Assembly: GCF_000185145.2 (NCBI RefSeq) | Contig: NZ_GL833118.1 | Span: forward strand, 124,001-188,000 | Origin: Hoylesella oralis ATCC 33269 | GTDB lineage: Bacteria; Bacteroidota; Bacteroidia; Bacteroidales; Bacteroidaceae | Direction of reading: 5' to 3' | Length of the DNA stretch: 64,000 bases | Shown: positions 35,051 through 44,491 of the stretch, piece after piece | Layout of the letters: each line of letters begins with the position of its first letter | Position numbering within the stretch: the stretch's first letter is position 1 | The notes under the pieces: model-generated | The model's input: the letters and a program-made list of their open reading frames with translations, nothing else | Told to the model about the DNA's origin: nothing | The model's database searches: none | Position numbers and translations under genes: made by a program

Positions 35051-35427
35051 TTTTAAAAAGTGAAGGAGAAGGGAGAAAGACTGCAAGGACAATTAAGATA
35101 TACCTATGGTATAAGCCGGATAGACAGGCAATCTAAGATGCTTAAAATGCCTATGTAAAATACTTAGGCCATACGAGTCTTTACGTTGTGGCATACTCTT
35201 CTTTCTTGAGAATGGCACAGGGGAAGGGGATGGCTTGCTTGCATGGCGGCGATGCACCTATAATATATGCTAAAAATAATAGGCGAAAAATAATTCAATC
35301 TCTTTGCCGTAAGTGGGAAAAGGAGTATCTTTGCACTCGGTCGGTGGGCTATGAGGCAGCGCGAAATACGGATTTCGTGGCTGTCGGCTGCACCGTCTTG
35401 ATAAGAGAATTAAATATAATAAGGGCT
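35051..35427. other. Intergenic region before murF-alr
   Basis: No gene seen. The murF-alr frame stays open upstream to 35188, but a full promoter (35303-35333) lies inside that extension, so the upstream part is not coding. The rest is featureless. Confidence 0.6.
35303..35333 (+). promoter_or_regulatory. Promoter of murF-alr
   Basis: TTTG at 35303-35306 and TATCTTTG at 35326-35333 with a 19-bp spacer, a full match to the Bacteroidota primary-sigma promoter. Confidence 0.8.
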
Positions 35428-37902
35428 ATGACTTATACTATCGAAAGGGTTGCAACGCTGATCGGAGCGCATCGATACGGCAACAGAGATGCCAATATCG
35501 GCTTTCTTTTAACCGACAGTCGTTCGCTTTGTTTCGCAGAAGAAACGTTGTTTTTCGCTTTAAAGACCGATCGCAACGATGGTCAACACTTCATCGGCGA
35601 CCTGTATCGTCGCGGTGTATTCAATTTTGTGGTAGAACATTTGCCCGATAATTACGACACGCTTTACCCCGATGTCAACTTCCTGAAAGTGGTAAACCCG
35701 CTCGGTGCGCTGCAAAGGCTGGCCGAACGCCATCGCGACGAGTTCGATATTCCGGTCGTGGGCATCACGGGCAGCAACGGCAAGACTATGGTGAAAGAGT
35801 GGCTCTACCAGCTGCTATCGCCGCAAATGGTCGTTACACGAAGCCCAAGAAGCTATAATTCGCAGATTGGAGTGCCCCTCTCGGTGTGGCTCATGAACGA
35901 ACTGACGCAGATAGGTGTATTCGAAGCCGGCATCAGTATGCCCGGCGAGATGGCCTCGCTGCGCAGTATCATACAGCCCACCATCGGGGTTCTTACCGGT
36001 ATAGGTACCGCCCATCAGGAGAACTTTGCCTCGATGGAGGAGAAATGCAGCGAAAAACTCAAGCTATTCCACGACTCTGAAGCCGTTATCTATAATGCCG
36101 ACGATGATCTGATTGCCCGCTGCATGGAGCAATCCGGCTATAAAGGCCGGCGTATGGGCTGGTCGCAGAAAGACCGGAACGCCCCGCTGTTCGTAAAAAC
36201 CATAGAAAAGAAAGAAAACACTACCACCGTTACTTATGTATATAATGGTAAAGAAGGGCAGTACTCCATACCGTTTATCGACAGCGCATCGGTTGTAAAT
36301 TCCATTACCTGCATGGCTGTGAGCCTGTATCTCGGGCTGTCTGCCGACGATTTAGACCGCAGAATGCAGCGGTTGGAACCCGTAGCGATGCGCTTGGAGG
36401 TGAAGACCGGTCAGCACGGGTGCACCCTTATCAACGATTCTTATAACTCTGATGTGAAATCACTTGATATAGCTCTCGACTTTATGAACCGCAGACCGGA
36501 CCACAAGGGGCGCCGACATACACTCATATTGAGTGATATTTACCAAAGCGGAGAGTCGCCCCGTGAGCTGTACAGAGAGGTTTCGACGCTTGTACAAGGC
36601 CGTGGAGTGGAGAAATTCATAGGTATCGGCCCCGAAATATCGGCACAGTCGGACGAGATAAAGGTAAGAGAAAAGTTCTTCTTCGAGTCGGTCGACAGCT
36701 TTATAAGCAGCGAAGTGTTCCGCTCTCTGCGCGATGAAGTGATCTTATTGAAAGGCTCTCGCAGCTTTGGGTTCGATCTGTTGACCGAGCTTTTGGCCCA
36801 AAAGGTGCACGAAACCATACTTGAAGTGAACTTAAATGCCGTTGTAGACAACTTAAACCATTATCGTAGCTTCATGAAACCGACCACCAAACTCGTTTGT
36901 ATGATAAAGGCAGACGGCTATGGTGCGGGGGCTGTAGAGATAGCAAAGACGCTGCAAGACCACAGAGTGGACTATCTTGCCGTGGCAGTTGCCGATGAAG
37001 GCGTTACTTTACGTAAGAACGGAATAACTTCGAACATCATGATAATGAACCCGGAAATGACGGCTTTCAAGACTATGTTCGATTATGATTTGGAACCCGA
37101 GGTATATTCGTTCCGGCTGTTGGAGGCGCTTATCAAGGCTGCAGAGAAGGAAGGAGTCGCCGGTTTCCCCGTCCATGTCAAATTGGATACGGGTATGCAC
37201 CGCTTAGGTTTCGATCCTAATAAGGATATCGACCGACTTATCGCCCGTATGCAGCACCAGAACGCCGTAATTCCGCGCTCTGTATTCTCGCATTTCGTAG
37301 GTTCCGACAGCGACAGCTTCGATGAATTTTCGGCACGGCAGTTCGCCCTGTTCGATGAAGGCAGCCGTAAACTGCAGGCTGCATTCCCGCATAAGATACT
37401 TAGGCATATAGACAATTCCGCCGGCATAGAGCATTTTCCGGAGCGACAACTTGATATGTGCCGGCTCGGATTGGGGCTTTATGGCATCGATTCGCGCAAC
37501 AACCATATTATAAATAATGTGTGTACGCTGAAGACAACTATCCTTCAGCTGCGCCACGTGCCGGCAGGAGACACGGTGGGTTATTCGCGTAAGGGTGTTA
37601 TCGACCGCGACAGTGTGATTGCAGCCATACCTATAGGCTACGCAGACGGGCTGAACCGCAGGCTCGGAAACCGGCGATGCTATTGCTTGGTGGGCGGTAA
37701 AAGGGCAGAATACGTAGGCAATATTTGCATGGATGTGACCATGATAGACGTGACAGGTATCGACTGTAAGGAGGGCGACAGTGTGGAAATATTCGGCGAC
37801 CATCTGCCTGTAACAGTGTTGAGCGATGCTCTCGACACCATTCCATACGAGGTTCTTACATGTATCAGCAACCGTGTAAAGCGGGTGTATTTTCAAGATT
37901 AG
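35428..37902 (+). CDS. murF-alr: Bifunctional MurF ligase – alanine racemase
   Basis: 824 residues from the ATG at 35428 (MTYTIERVATL); longer versions would include the promoter. The N-terminal half is UDP-N-acetylmuramoyl-tripeptide:D-Ala-D-Ala ligase, with the ATP loop GITGSNGKTMVKEWLY and the Mur-family LINDSYNSDVKS; the C-terminal half is a PLP-dependent alanine racemase with the lysine in VCMIKADGYGAGAVE, the HIDNSAGIEHFPE segment, and the tyrosine in VGYSRKG. One chain thus makes D-Ala and adds D-Ala-D-Ala to the peptidoglycan precursor. This fusion is normal in Bacteroidota. It ends at a perfect terminator. Confidence 0.95.
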   Translation: MTYTIERVATLIGAHRYGNRDANIGFLLTDSRSLCFAEETLFFALKTDRNDGQHFIGDLYRRGVFNFVVEHLPDNYDTLYPDVNFLKVVNPLGALQRLAERHRDEFDIPVVGITGSNGKTMVKEWLYQLLSPQMVVTRSPRSYNSQIGVPLSVWLMNELTQIGVFEAGISMPGEMASLRSIIQPTIGVLTGIGTAHQENFASMEEKCSEKLKLFHDSEAVIYNADDDLIARCMEQSGYKGRRMGWSQKDRNAPLFVKTIEKKENTTTVTYVYNGKEGQYSIPFIDSASVVNSITCMAVSLYLGLSADDLDRRMQRLEPVAMRLEVKTGQHGCTLINDSYNSDVKSLDIALDFMNRRPDHKGRRHTLILSDIYQSGESPRELYREVSTLVQGRGVEKFIGIGPEISAQSDEIKVREKFFFESVDSFISSEVFRSLRDEVILLKGSRSFGFDLLTELLAQKVHETILEVNLNAVVDNLNHYRSFMKPTTKLVCMIKADGYGAGAVEIAKTLQDHRVDYLAVAVADEGVTLRKNGITSNIMIMNPEMTAFKTMFDYDLEPEVYSFRLLEALIKAAEKEGVAGFPVHVKLDTGMHRLGFDPNKDIDRLIARMQHQNAVIPRSVFSHFVGSDSDSFDEFSARQFALFDEGSRKLQAAFPHKILRHIDNSAGIEHFPERQLDMCRLGLGLYGIDSRNNHIINNVCTLKTTILQLRHVPAGDTVGYSRKGVIDRDSVIAAIPIGYADGLNRRLGNRRCYCLVGGKRAEYVGNICMDVTMIDVTGIDCKEGDSVEIFGDHLPVTVLSDALDTIPYEVLTCISNRVKRVYFQD

Positions 37903-37930
37903 CCGAAAATTACACCTTATTATATATAAT

Positions 37931-37972
37931 AAGCGTGGCGTTCATGCAATATGAACGCCACGCTTGTTTTTT
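37931..37972. terminator. Perfect terminator after murF-alr
   Basis: AAGCGTGGCGTTCAT (37931-37945) and ATGAACGCCACGCTT (37951-37965) form a 15-bp perfect stem with loop GCAAT, then GTTTTTT. It can also serve the convergent nitroreductase gene. Confidence 0.93.
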
Positions 37973-37993
37973 GCAGGAGCTCCGTGTAAGGTG

Positions 37994-38734
37994 TTAATCC
38001 ATGAAACCCTGTCGGCGAAGAGCGGCGAGCAGAGTTTGCGAAAGTGCCTCGTTATCTTTCTTGGTATAACGAATATCGGTGAACACTTGTGCGAGTGTTT
38101 CCTTATGATTGATTGCTACAAATTGCCTGTTTTGGGGAAGTTCTTCTTTCGGAGTGTAGAACCGATCGATCATTTCGGGCGAATAATCGTGATAAGTTTC
38201 GCTGTGTATGATTGCATTTAATGGCAATCGATCCGATTGGGCGGGCATCTCGTCGGGCCATCCCAAGGTAATTGTTGCAATCGGCATAACCAATTTGGGC
38301 AACTTCAGTATGTCTATAATCTTTTCGGGCATATAAACCGTGGTGCCGAGATAGCATAAGCCGAGCCCTTGTTCTTCGGCAATGTTGCAGAAAGTTTGGC
38401 AATATAACAGTGTATCAGAGGCCGCATTGACGAATGAAAGGAAATTGCTGTAACCGGGATTTGCCATGCGTTCCTCGGCCCAAAGGGTAGTACGTCGGAA
38501 GTCTGCACAGAAAGTAAGCACCACAGGAGCACCCTCTACCATCGGTTGATTGAAATGTATCGGCGATAGTTGACGTTTTTTTTCACGGTCGCGGGTAATG
38601 ATAACGGAATAAAGTTGCAGGTTTCCCATCGTTTGAGTGTGCTCGGAATCGGCCAAGAGTCGGTGAAGAAGTTCATCGGATACATCCTCTTTAGTGTATT
38701 TACGGATGCTTCGTCTGCTTAATAGTGATTTCAT
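37994..38734 (-). CDS. Nitroreductase-family FMN oxidoreductase
   Basis: 246 residues. FMN-dependent NAD(P)H oxidoreductase of the nitroreductase superfamily. The N-terminal FMN-binding stretch is LSRRSIRKYTKEDVSDELLHRLL; a substrate-side helix region (DTLLYCQTFCNIAEEQGLGLCYLGTTVYMPEKI) and the IATITLGWPDEMP loop follow. The extended C-terminus after the core resembles the NfsA branch. The physiological substrate is unknown; the family can reduce nitroaromatics and quinones. It faces murF-alr and has its own divergent promoter region shared with nrdJ. Confidence 0.9.
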   Translation of the reverse strand: MKSLLSRRSIRKYTKEDVSDELLHRLLADSEHTQTMGNLQLYSVIITRDREKKRQLSPIHFNQPMVEGAPVVLTFCADFRRTTLWAEERMANPGYSNFLSFVNAASDTLLYCQTFCNIAEEQGLGLCYLGTTVYMPEKIIDILKLPKLVMPIATITLGWPDEMPAQSDRLPLNAIIHSETYHDYSPEMIDRFYTPKEELPQNRQFVAINHKETLAQVFTDIRYTKKDNEALSQTLLAALRRQGFMD

Positions 38735-38851
38735 TTTTTGATCATTTTATTTCTACAAAGTTAGTAAAAGTTTCCTGTTTTGGCGAACTTCTTAGTATTT
38801 TATTTATATAAAATATATGGGAAATAGTTTTAGTATGTGGAAATAAAATCG

Positions 38852-38859
38852 TAGTTTTG
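38852..38859 (+). promoter_or_regulatory. Candidate -7 box for nrdJ
   Basis: TAGTTTTG fits TAnnTTTG, 47 bp before the ATG at 38907. No cobalamin riboswitch was recognised in the 172-bp gap. Confidence 0.45.
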
Positions 38860-38906
38860 CACACACTGGACTAAAACAAGAACATAATATTTAAGATATA
38901 CGTATA

Positions 38907-41495
38907 ATGGAAAATCAGAAAACTTACTCTTTTGAGGAGGCGTTTGGCGCTTCGTTGGAATACTTTGGTGGGGATGAGCTCGCTGCACGTGTATGGGTGA
39001 ACAAATATGCGATGAAAGATAGCTTCGGAAACATATTCGAGAAGTCGCCTGAAGATATGTATTGGCGCATCGCGAACGAGATTGCAAGGATCGAAAAAAA
39101 GTATGCCAATCCGCTTAAAGCAAAGGAAATATTCGAACTTTTAGACCATTTTCGGTACATAGTGCCTGCAGGTAGCCCAATGACAGGTATCGGAAACGAT
39201 CATCAGGTGGCCTCGCTGAGTAACTGTTTCGTAATAGGTCTCGACGGCGATGCCGACTCCTACGGGGCCATTATGCGCATTGATGAGGAGCAAGTTCAGC
39301 TGATGAAGCGCCGTGGGGGGGTGGGCCACGACCTGAGTCACATACGTCCGAAAGGCTCACCTGTTAATAACTCGGCTCTTACAAGTACCGGATTGGTGCC
39401 TTTTATGGAGAGATATAGCAATTCCACACGCGAAGTAGCGCAAGATGGTCGCCGTGGAGCGTTGATGTTGAGTGTAAGTATCAAGCATCCGGATAGCGAA
39501 TTATTCATTGATGCTAAGATGACAGAGGGGAAAGTTACGGGAGCTAACGTGTCTGTAAAGATAGACGACGAGTTTATGAATGCCGCTATAAGCGACAAAC
39601 CTTATACGCAGCAATTCCCTATAGATAGTAAGAACCCTCAGTGTACCAATAGTATATCGGCGAAAAAGCTCTGGGAAAAGATCGTACACAATGCATGGAA
39701 GAGCGCCGAACCCGGGGTGTTGTTTTGGGATACCATTATTCGGGAGAGCATACCCGACTGTTATGCCGACCTTGGTTTCCATACCGTAAGCACCAATCCG
39801 TGTGGTGAAATCCCATTATGTCCGTATGACAGTTGCCGTCTGTTGTGTATCAACCTCTATTCTTATGTGGTAAATCCGTTTACAAAGGATGCTTATTTCG
39901 ACTTCGATACCTTTAAGAAGCATGTACAGATAGCACAGCGAATCATGGACGACATCGTGGATCTCGAGCTTGAAAAGATAGACAAGATCATGGAAAAGAT
40001 AACTATTGATCCGCAAAGCGATGAAGTGAAGGGAGCTGAATACCATCTCTGGGAGAAGATAAAGTACAAAAGTGGGCTTGGAAGGCGTACAGGTGTGGGC
40101 ATTACAGCGGAAGGCGACATGCTTGCAGCTATGGGATTGCGCTACGGGACACAAGAAGCGACAGACTTCTCCGTAAGTGTTCACCGCGCTTTAGCGTTGG
40201 GGGCTTACCGCTCTTCGGTAACGATGGCGAAAGAACGCGGTGCATTCGAGGTTTACGATGCTAAGCGAGAGGAGCGCAATCCGTTTATCCTGCGCTTGAA
40301 AGAAGCCGATCCCGAACTTTACAGAGATATGGTGCAATACGGTCGTCGTAACATTGCGTGCCTGACAATTGCACCAACCGGCACCACTTCTCTTATGACA
40401 CAGACCACAAGCGGCATAGAGCCAGTATTCATGCCCGTATATAAACGCCGCAGAAAAGTGAACCCCAACGACACCGATGTGCACGTTGATTTCGTGGATG
40501 AGGTAGGAGATTCGTTCGAAGAATACATCGTTTATCACAAGAAGTTCCTTGAGTGGATGCGGATAAACGGTATCGATTCTACCAAAAAATATACTCAAGA
40601 AGAGATCGACGAGCTCGTTGCAAAATCACCATATTATAAAGCTACGGCAAATGATGTGGACTGGTTGATGAAGGTTCGCATGCAAGGAGCCATCCAAAAG
40701 TGGGTAGATCACTCCATCAGCGTAACCGTTAACCTGCCCAATGAAGTGGATGAAGCGCTGGTGAACCGCCTGTATGTGGAGGCTTGGAGGAGCGGATGCA
40801 AAGGCTGCACCATCTATCGAGACGGAAGTCGCGCAGGGGTTATGATCTCCGTATCGAAGAAAGATAAGAAAAAGAATGAAGATGGAGAGGCGGTAAAAGA
40901 TAATAATATGGAGCAACTCGGTATGCCCCCGTGCCAACATCCGCAAGTAACAGAGGTGAGACCAAAGGAACTTGCCTGCGATGTGGTACGTTTCCAGAAC
41001 AACAAAGATAAGTGGGTTGCTTTCGTAGGTCTATTGGATGGCTATCCTTATGAGATATTCACCGGCTTACAGGATGATGAAGAAGGCATCGTATTGCCCA
41101 AGACTGTGACCAAAGGAAAGATCATTAAGCAGACTAATGAGGATGGAACACACCGTTATGATTTCCAATTTGAGAATAAAAGAGGCTATAAGACTACCGT
41201 TGAAGGGCTGAGCGAGAAGTTCAATCCGGAGTATTGGAACTATGCAAAGCTAATATCCGGCGTGCTTAGATACCGTATGCCGATCGACCATGTGATTAAA
41301 CTTGTGGGCTCGCTCCAACTGAAAGACGAGAGTATAAATACTTGGAAGAACGGCGTGGAACGTGCTCTGAAGAAGTATATCGTAGACGGTACCGAGGCCA
41401 AAGGGCAAAAATGTCCGGTTTGCGGGCACGAAACACTTATCTATCAAGAGGGATGTTTAATCTGTAAAAACTGCGGAGCATCGCGTTGCGGATAG
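38907..41495 (+). CDS. nrdJ: Adenosylcobalamin-dependent (class II) ribonucleotide reductase
   Basis: 862 residues. It reduces ribonucleotides to deoxyribonucleotides using a B12-derived radical, independent of oxygen. Active-site residues N297, C299 and E301 are seen in NPCGEIPLCPYDSCRLL; SNCFVIGLDGDADSYG gives the first redox cysteine; TIAPTGTTSLMTQTTSGIEPVF is the phosphate-binding block. The C-terminus ends with a zinc-ribbon CPVCGHETLIYQEGCLICKN then CGASRCG, as in the long NrdJ proteins. folB follows after 6 bp. Confidence 0.95.
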   Translation: MENQKTYSFEEAFGASLEYFGGDELAARVWVNKYAMKDSFGNIFEKSPEDMYWRIANEIARIEKKYANPLKAKEIFELLDHFRYIVPAGSPMTGIGNDHQVASLSNCFVIGLDGDADSYGAIMRIDEEQVQLMKRRGGVGHDLSHIRPKGSPVNNSALTSTGLVPFMERYSNSTREVAQDGRRGALMLSVSIKHPDSELFIDAKMTEGKVTGANVSVKIDDEFMNAAISDKPYTQQFPIDSKNPQCTNSISAKKLWEKIVHNAWKSAEPGVLFWDTIIRESIPDCYADLGFHTVSTNPCGEIPLCPYDSCRLLCINLYSYVVNPFTKDAYFDFDTFKKHVQIAQRIMDDIVDLELEKIDKIMEKITIDPQSDEVKGAEYHLWEKIKYKSGLGRRTGVGITAEGDMLAAMGLRYGTQEATDFSVSVHRALALGAYRSSVTMAKERGAFEVYDAKREERNPFILRLKEADPELYRDMVQYGRRNIACLTIAPTGTTSLMTQTTSGIEPVFMPVYKRRRKVNPNDTDVHVDFVDEVGDSFEEYIVYHKKFLEWMRINGIDSTKKYTQEEIDELVAKSPYYKATANDVDWLMKVRMQGAIQKWVDHSISVTVNLPNEVDEALVNRLYVEAWRSGCKGCTIYRDGSRAGVMISVSKKDKKKNEDGEAVKDNNMEQLGMPPCQHPQVTEVRPKELACDVVRFQNNKDKWVAFVGLLDGYPYEIFTGLQDDEEGIVLPKTVTKGKIIKQTNEDGTHRYDFQFENKRGYKTTVEGLSEKFNPEYWNYAKLISGVLRYRMPIDHVIKLVGSLQLKDESINTWKNGVERALKKYIVDGTEAKGQKCPVCGHETLIYQEGCLICKNCGASRCG

Positions 41496-41501
41496 GGTGG
41501 A

Positions 41502-41882
41502 ATGAAAGTACATTCAAGTTATATTTATGTTCGAAACCTGCGGTGCCATGCCTATCATGGCGTGATGCCGCAAGAACATGTTATAGGCAACGACTATAGA
41601 GTGAATGTCTGTATCGCTTATAACATAGGTGTAGCGATGTTATCCGATATGCTTACCGATACTATCAGTTATGCCTGTGTTTGCGATATCATCAAAATAG
41701 AGATGGCGGAAGTCTCTCAATTGCTCGAAAACGTGGCATATAGAATAGGCAGGCACCTGTTCCGACAGTTCCCCAATATAGAAAAAATAGACATAGATAT
41801 TGCCAAAATCAATCCTCCGATGGGTGCGGATTGCGATTGTGCCGGTGTAGAATTACACTTAATAAATGATAAAACCCTTTAG
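41502..41882 (+). CDS. folB: Dihydroneopterin aldolase FolB
   Basis: 126 residues. Makes the hydroxymethyl pterin used by FolK in folate synthesis. The pattern IYVRNLRCHAYHGVMPQEHVIGNDYRVNV is typical, with the conserved glutamate region SQLLENVAYRI and the C-terminal PPMGADCDCAGVEL. It follows nrdJ by 6 bp, which links folate and deoxynucleotide supply in one transcript. Length is normal. Confidence 0.95.
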   Translation: MKVHSSYIYVRNLRCHAYHGVMPQEHVIGNDYRVNVCIAYNIGVAMLSDMLTDTISYACVCDIIKIEMAEVSQLLENVAYRIGRHLFRQFPNIEKIDIDIAKINPPMGADCDCAGVELHLINDKTL

Positions 41883-41926
41883 ATAATAACGGTTTTCTCA
41901 CATTATTTAATTACTTTTGTAACGAT

Positions 41927-43117
41927 ATGGGCAGAAAGTCGTTAATTTCTCTGATAACTCTTATTGTATTTGCAACTATGTCTATGGCTGCAAATAAGCG
42001 TTTTACCCTTGTTATCGATCCCGGGCACGGCGGGCATGATGCCGGTGCATTGGGTGCGATATCCAAGGAGAAAGAAATCAACCTTACCGTTGCGTTGGCT
42101 TTCGGACGATATGTAGAGCGGAATTGTCCTGATGTTAGAGTTATTTATACGCGTAGAAACGACGTGTTTATCCCACTGATGGAGCGGGCAAACATAGCCA
42201 ATCGCAATAAAGCAGACCTCTTTATCTCCGTTCATACGAACGCTCTGCCGGCAGGAAAGCAGGCACGCGGCTTCGAAACATATACCTTGGGTATGCACCG
42301 CGCAAAGGATAATCTCGACGTAGCCATGCGCGAAAACTCCGTTATCTCTATGGAGAAAGGCTATCAGCAGACGTATCAAGGCTTCAATCCCCGATCATCC
42401 GAGAGCTATATCATGTTCGAATTCATCCAAGGGAAGAACATGGAAAAGAGCATAGAACTCGCTAAAATGATACAAAGCAATGTGTGTAGCACTGCTAATC
42501 GGCCCGATAAAGGCGTGCACCAAGCCGGTTTCCTCGTGTTGCGCGAAACATCTATGCCCAGTTGTCTGATAGAACTCGGCTTCATCACCACGCCGGATGA
42601 AGAACGTACACTGAACAACAATGGTCAGGTAGATGCCATTGCAAGGGGCATATACAATGCTTTTATACAGTATAAGAGCAAGCACGACGGCAAGATAGTG
42701 GTGCCCTATAAGGCCGAAAAGGCAGAACCTGTCGATATTCCGACCGTGGTTCCGCAACCTTACAAACCGGTAAACGATCCCGAAAAAGTTGTTCCTAACA
42801 CAGAAGAACAGCCCGTTGAGGCACCGTCTGAGCAGCCTGTAGCCAGCGTACCTGTATTCAAGATACAGATTTTTGCCGTCAGTCGTAAGCTCCGTCCGGA
42901 CGATGCTCATTTAAAAGGCATTACCGATTACGACAGTTACGAGGAGGGCAACCTGTACAAATATACCTATGGAGCTTCCACAGATTATAACGAAATCAAC
43001 AATCTTCGCAAGCAGATTGCCGACAAGTTCCCACAAGCGTTTATCGTAGCCTTTAAAGATGGCAGGCGAGTAGATATCAACGAAGCCGTCAAGGAATTCA
43101 GATTAAATAAAAAATAG
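41927..43117 (+). CDS. N-acetylmuramoyl-L-alanine amidase (Amidase_3) with C-terminal SPOR-like domain
   Basis: 396 residues. A signal peptide (MGRKSLISLITLIVFATMSMAA), then the zinc amidase domain with IDPGHGGHDAGA (first zinc His), the glutamate in KEKEINL, FISVHTNAL and the catalytic glutamate in SCLIELGFIT. A Pro/Glu-rich linker (about 250-305) leads to a C-terminal SPOR-like domain (VFKIQIFAVSRKLRPDD to INEAVKEFRLNKK). It cuts the peptide from peptidoglycan in the periplasm, likely at division sites. An MCE protein follows after 6 bp. Confidence 0.93.
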   Translation: MGRKSLISLITLIVFATMSMAANKRFTLVIDPGHGGHDAGALGAISKEKEINLTVALAFGRYVERNCPDVRVIYTRRNDVFIPLMERANIANRNKADLFISVHTNALPAGKQARGFETYTLGMHRAKDNLDVAMRENSVISMEKGYQQTYQGFNPRSSESYIMFEFIQGKNMEKSIELAKMIQSNVCSTANRPDKGVHQAGFLVLRETSMPSCLIELGFITTPDEERTLNNNGQVDAIARGIYNAFIQYKSKHDGKIVVPYKAEKAEPVDIPTVVPQPYKPVNDPEKVVPNTEEQPVEAPSEQPVASVPVFKIQIFAVSRKLRPDDAHLKGITDYDSYEEGNLYKYTYGASTDYNEINNLRKQIADKFPQAFIVAFKDGRRVDINEAVKEFRLNKK

Positions 43118-43123
43118 ATAACA

Positions 43124-44023
43124 ATGAAGTTTACAAAAGAGATAAAGATAGCCGTCGTTGCCATCGTTGGAATAATCGTACTTTTCTATGGTATGAACTT
43201 TCTGAAGGGGCTTACCTTGTTCTCTGAAGACAATATATATTACATAGCCTTTAAAGATATCAGCGGTTTATCGTCGTCCAGTCCTATTTATGCCGATGGA
43301 TATCAGGTCGGAGTGGTTAAAGGAATAGAGTACGACTATAGCCATAAGAAGGATACAAGGGTTATCATCGGCGTAGACAAAGGCATGCGGATACCCAAGG
43401 GCAGTTCGGCCGAGATCGTTAGCGATATGCTCGGTAACGTAAAGGTGAACCTTCTACTTGCCAATAACCCGAGAGAGAGGGTTAATCCGGGTGAGACCAT
43501 CAACGGCAATATCAATAATGGAGCCTTGGGAAAGCTATCGTCAATGGTGCCTTCAATAGAGAAAATGCTGCCGAAACTCGACTCTATAATGTCGAGTCTC
43601 AATATGCTTTTGGCCGATCCGGCTATCGCACAATCGCTTCATAATGTGCAGACCGTAGCCTCGAACCTTACCACTACCACACGACAACTGAATATATTGA
43701 CGGCCAATCTGAACCATAATGTACCGGTAATGATGAGGAAAGCTAACGGTATACTCGATAACACAGACCGGTTAACAACCAACTTAGCTGCCATAGATGT
43801 CGCAGGAACGATGGAACAGGTAAACCATACCATCGCCAACGTGAAGGAACTCACGGCACGCCTGAACAGCAATCAAGGCTCGCTTGGCCTGTTGATGAAC
43901 GATGCAAGCCTCTATAACAATATGAATTCGGTAATGCGAAATGCCGATTCTCTGATGGTTAACCTGCGTCAGCACCCTAAACGTTATGTTCACTTCTCAC
44001 TCTTTGGCAGGAAAGACAAATAA
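43124..44023 (+). CDS. MlaD/MCE-family protein
   Basis: 299 residues. One N-terminal membrane anchor (EIKIAVVAIVGIIVLFYGMNFLKG) and a single MCE domain (about 36-115, IAFKDISGLSSSSPIYADGYQVGVVKGIEYD), then a long helical tail rich in Asn, Leu and Thr. MCE proteins carry phospholipid between the membranes with an MlaE/MlaF ABC partner, which is not in the window. It lies 6 bp after the amidase, the common arrangement in Bacteroidales, and ends at a strong terminator. Confidence 0.9.
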   Translation: MKFTKEIKIAVVAIVGIIVLFYGMNFLKGLTLFSEDNIYYIAFKDISGLSSSSPIYADGYQVGVVKGIEYDYSHKKDTRVIIGVDKGMRIPKGSSAEIVSDMLGNVKVNLLLANNPRERVNPGETINGNINNGALGKLSSMVPSIEKMLPKLDSIMSSLNMLLADPAIAQSLHNVQTVASNLTTTTRQLNILTANLNHNVPVMMRKANGILDNTDRLTTNLAAIDVAGTMEQVNHTIANVKELTARLNSNQGSLGLLMNDASLYNNMNSVMRNADSLMVNLRQHPKRYVHFSLFGRKDK

Positions 44024-44174
44024 TCCGTCCCCGATAGGGCTTATATCTGTTTTCTACAGGCGATAGGTCTAAGGGCGAAAGGCCGTATATCTATCTTCGA
44101 TGGAACTATCGGATAATATCGTTAGGTGGTACTCTTAATTAAAATTAGTCTAAATAGTGGCGCTAATGTTTCAC

Positions 44175-44208
44175 GGCTTCGGGCAAACTGTCCGAAGCCT
44201 TTATTTTT
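44175..44208 (+). terminator. Terminator of the amidase–MCE unit
   Basis: GGCTTCGGGCA (44175-44185) pairs with TGTCCGAAGCC (44189-44199) with one G-U pair, then TTTATTTTT. Confidence 0.92.
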
Positions 44209-44404
44209 ATTTGCTTTTCCGCCTTGTTTCAATATGTTTCACTGTTATTTCTCATATCTTTATCAAATGTGCTTTAAATAGCTCGATATCAGGATGTTAC
44301 AAAATACAAAATCTACTTTTTTGTATACCGTTTGACAGAAACATGTAAAGTCGGTAAAATAAGCACTTTATGCATTTATCATTAAAAATTTATAAATCCG
44401 TTTA

Positions 44405-44436
44405 TTTGTTTTATATAAAATTCTTTTTTAATTTTG
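44405..44436 (+). promoter_or_regulatory. Promoter of dnaA
   Basis: TTTG at 44405-44408 and TAATTTTG at 44429-44436 with a 20-bp spacer. Confidence 0.75.
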
Positions 44437-44449
44437 CACTTACGTTACA

Positions 44450-44491
44450 ATGAAAAATATGTCGGAAGACGTATCTAAAGTCGTTTTATAG
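44450..44491 (+). CDS. Possible 13-codon leader peptide touching dnaA
   Basis: ATG at 44450 reads MKNMSEDVSKVVL and stops at TAG (44489-44491), directly followed by the dnaA ATG at 44492 in the same frame. It lies about 14 bp after the promoter box. It may be a leader for coupled translation; or the ATG may simply not be used. Confidence 0.3.
   Translation: MKNMSEDVSKVVL

Larger units (their letters stand above)
44024..44491. other. Intergenic region before dnaA
   Basis: Contains the MCE terminator (44175-44208), an AT-rich stretch from about 44270, the dnaA promoter (44405-44436) and a 13-codon leader ORF (44450-44491). No cluster of DnaA boxes was found, so there is no support for an origin here. 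Confidence 0.6.

Noticed and set aside
35188-35427. N-terminal extension of MurF-Alr by 80 residues
   Set aside because: It contains a full promoter (35303-35333), has no MurF similarity, and MTYTIERVATL at 35428 is the normal start.
41912-41919. TACTTTTG as a promoter for the amidase gene
   Set aside because: It ends 7 bp before the ATG, which would give an almost leaderless message; co-transcription with folB is more likely.
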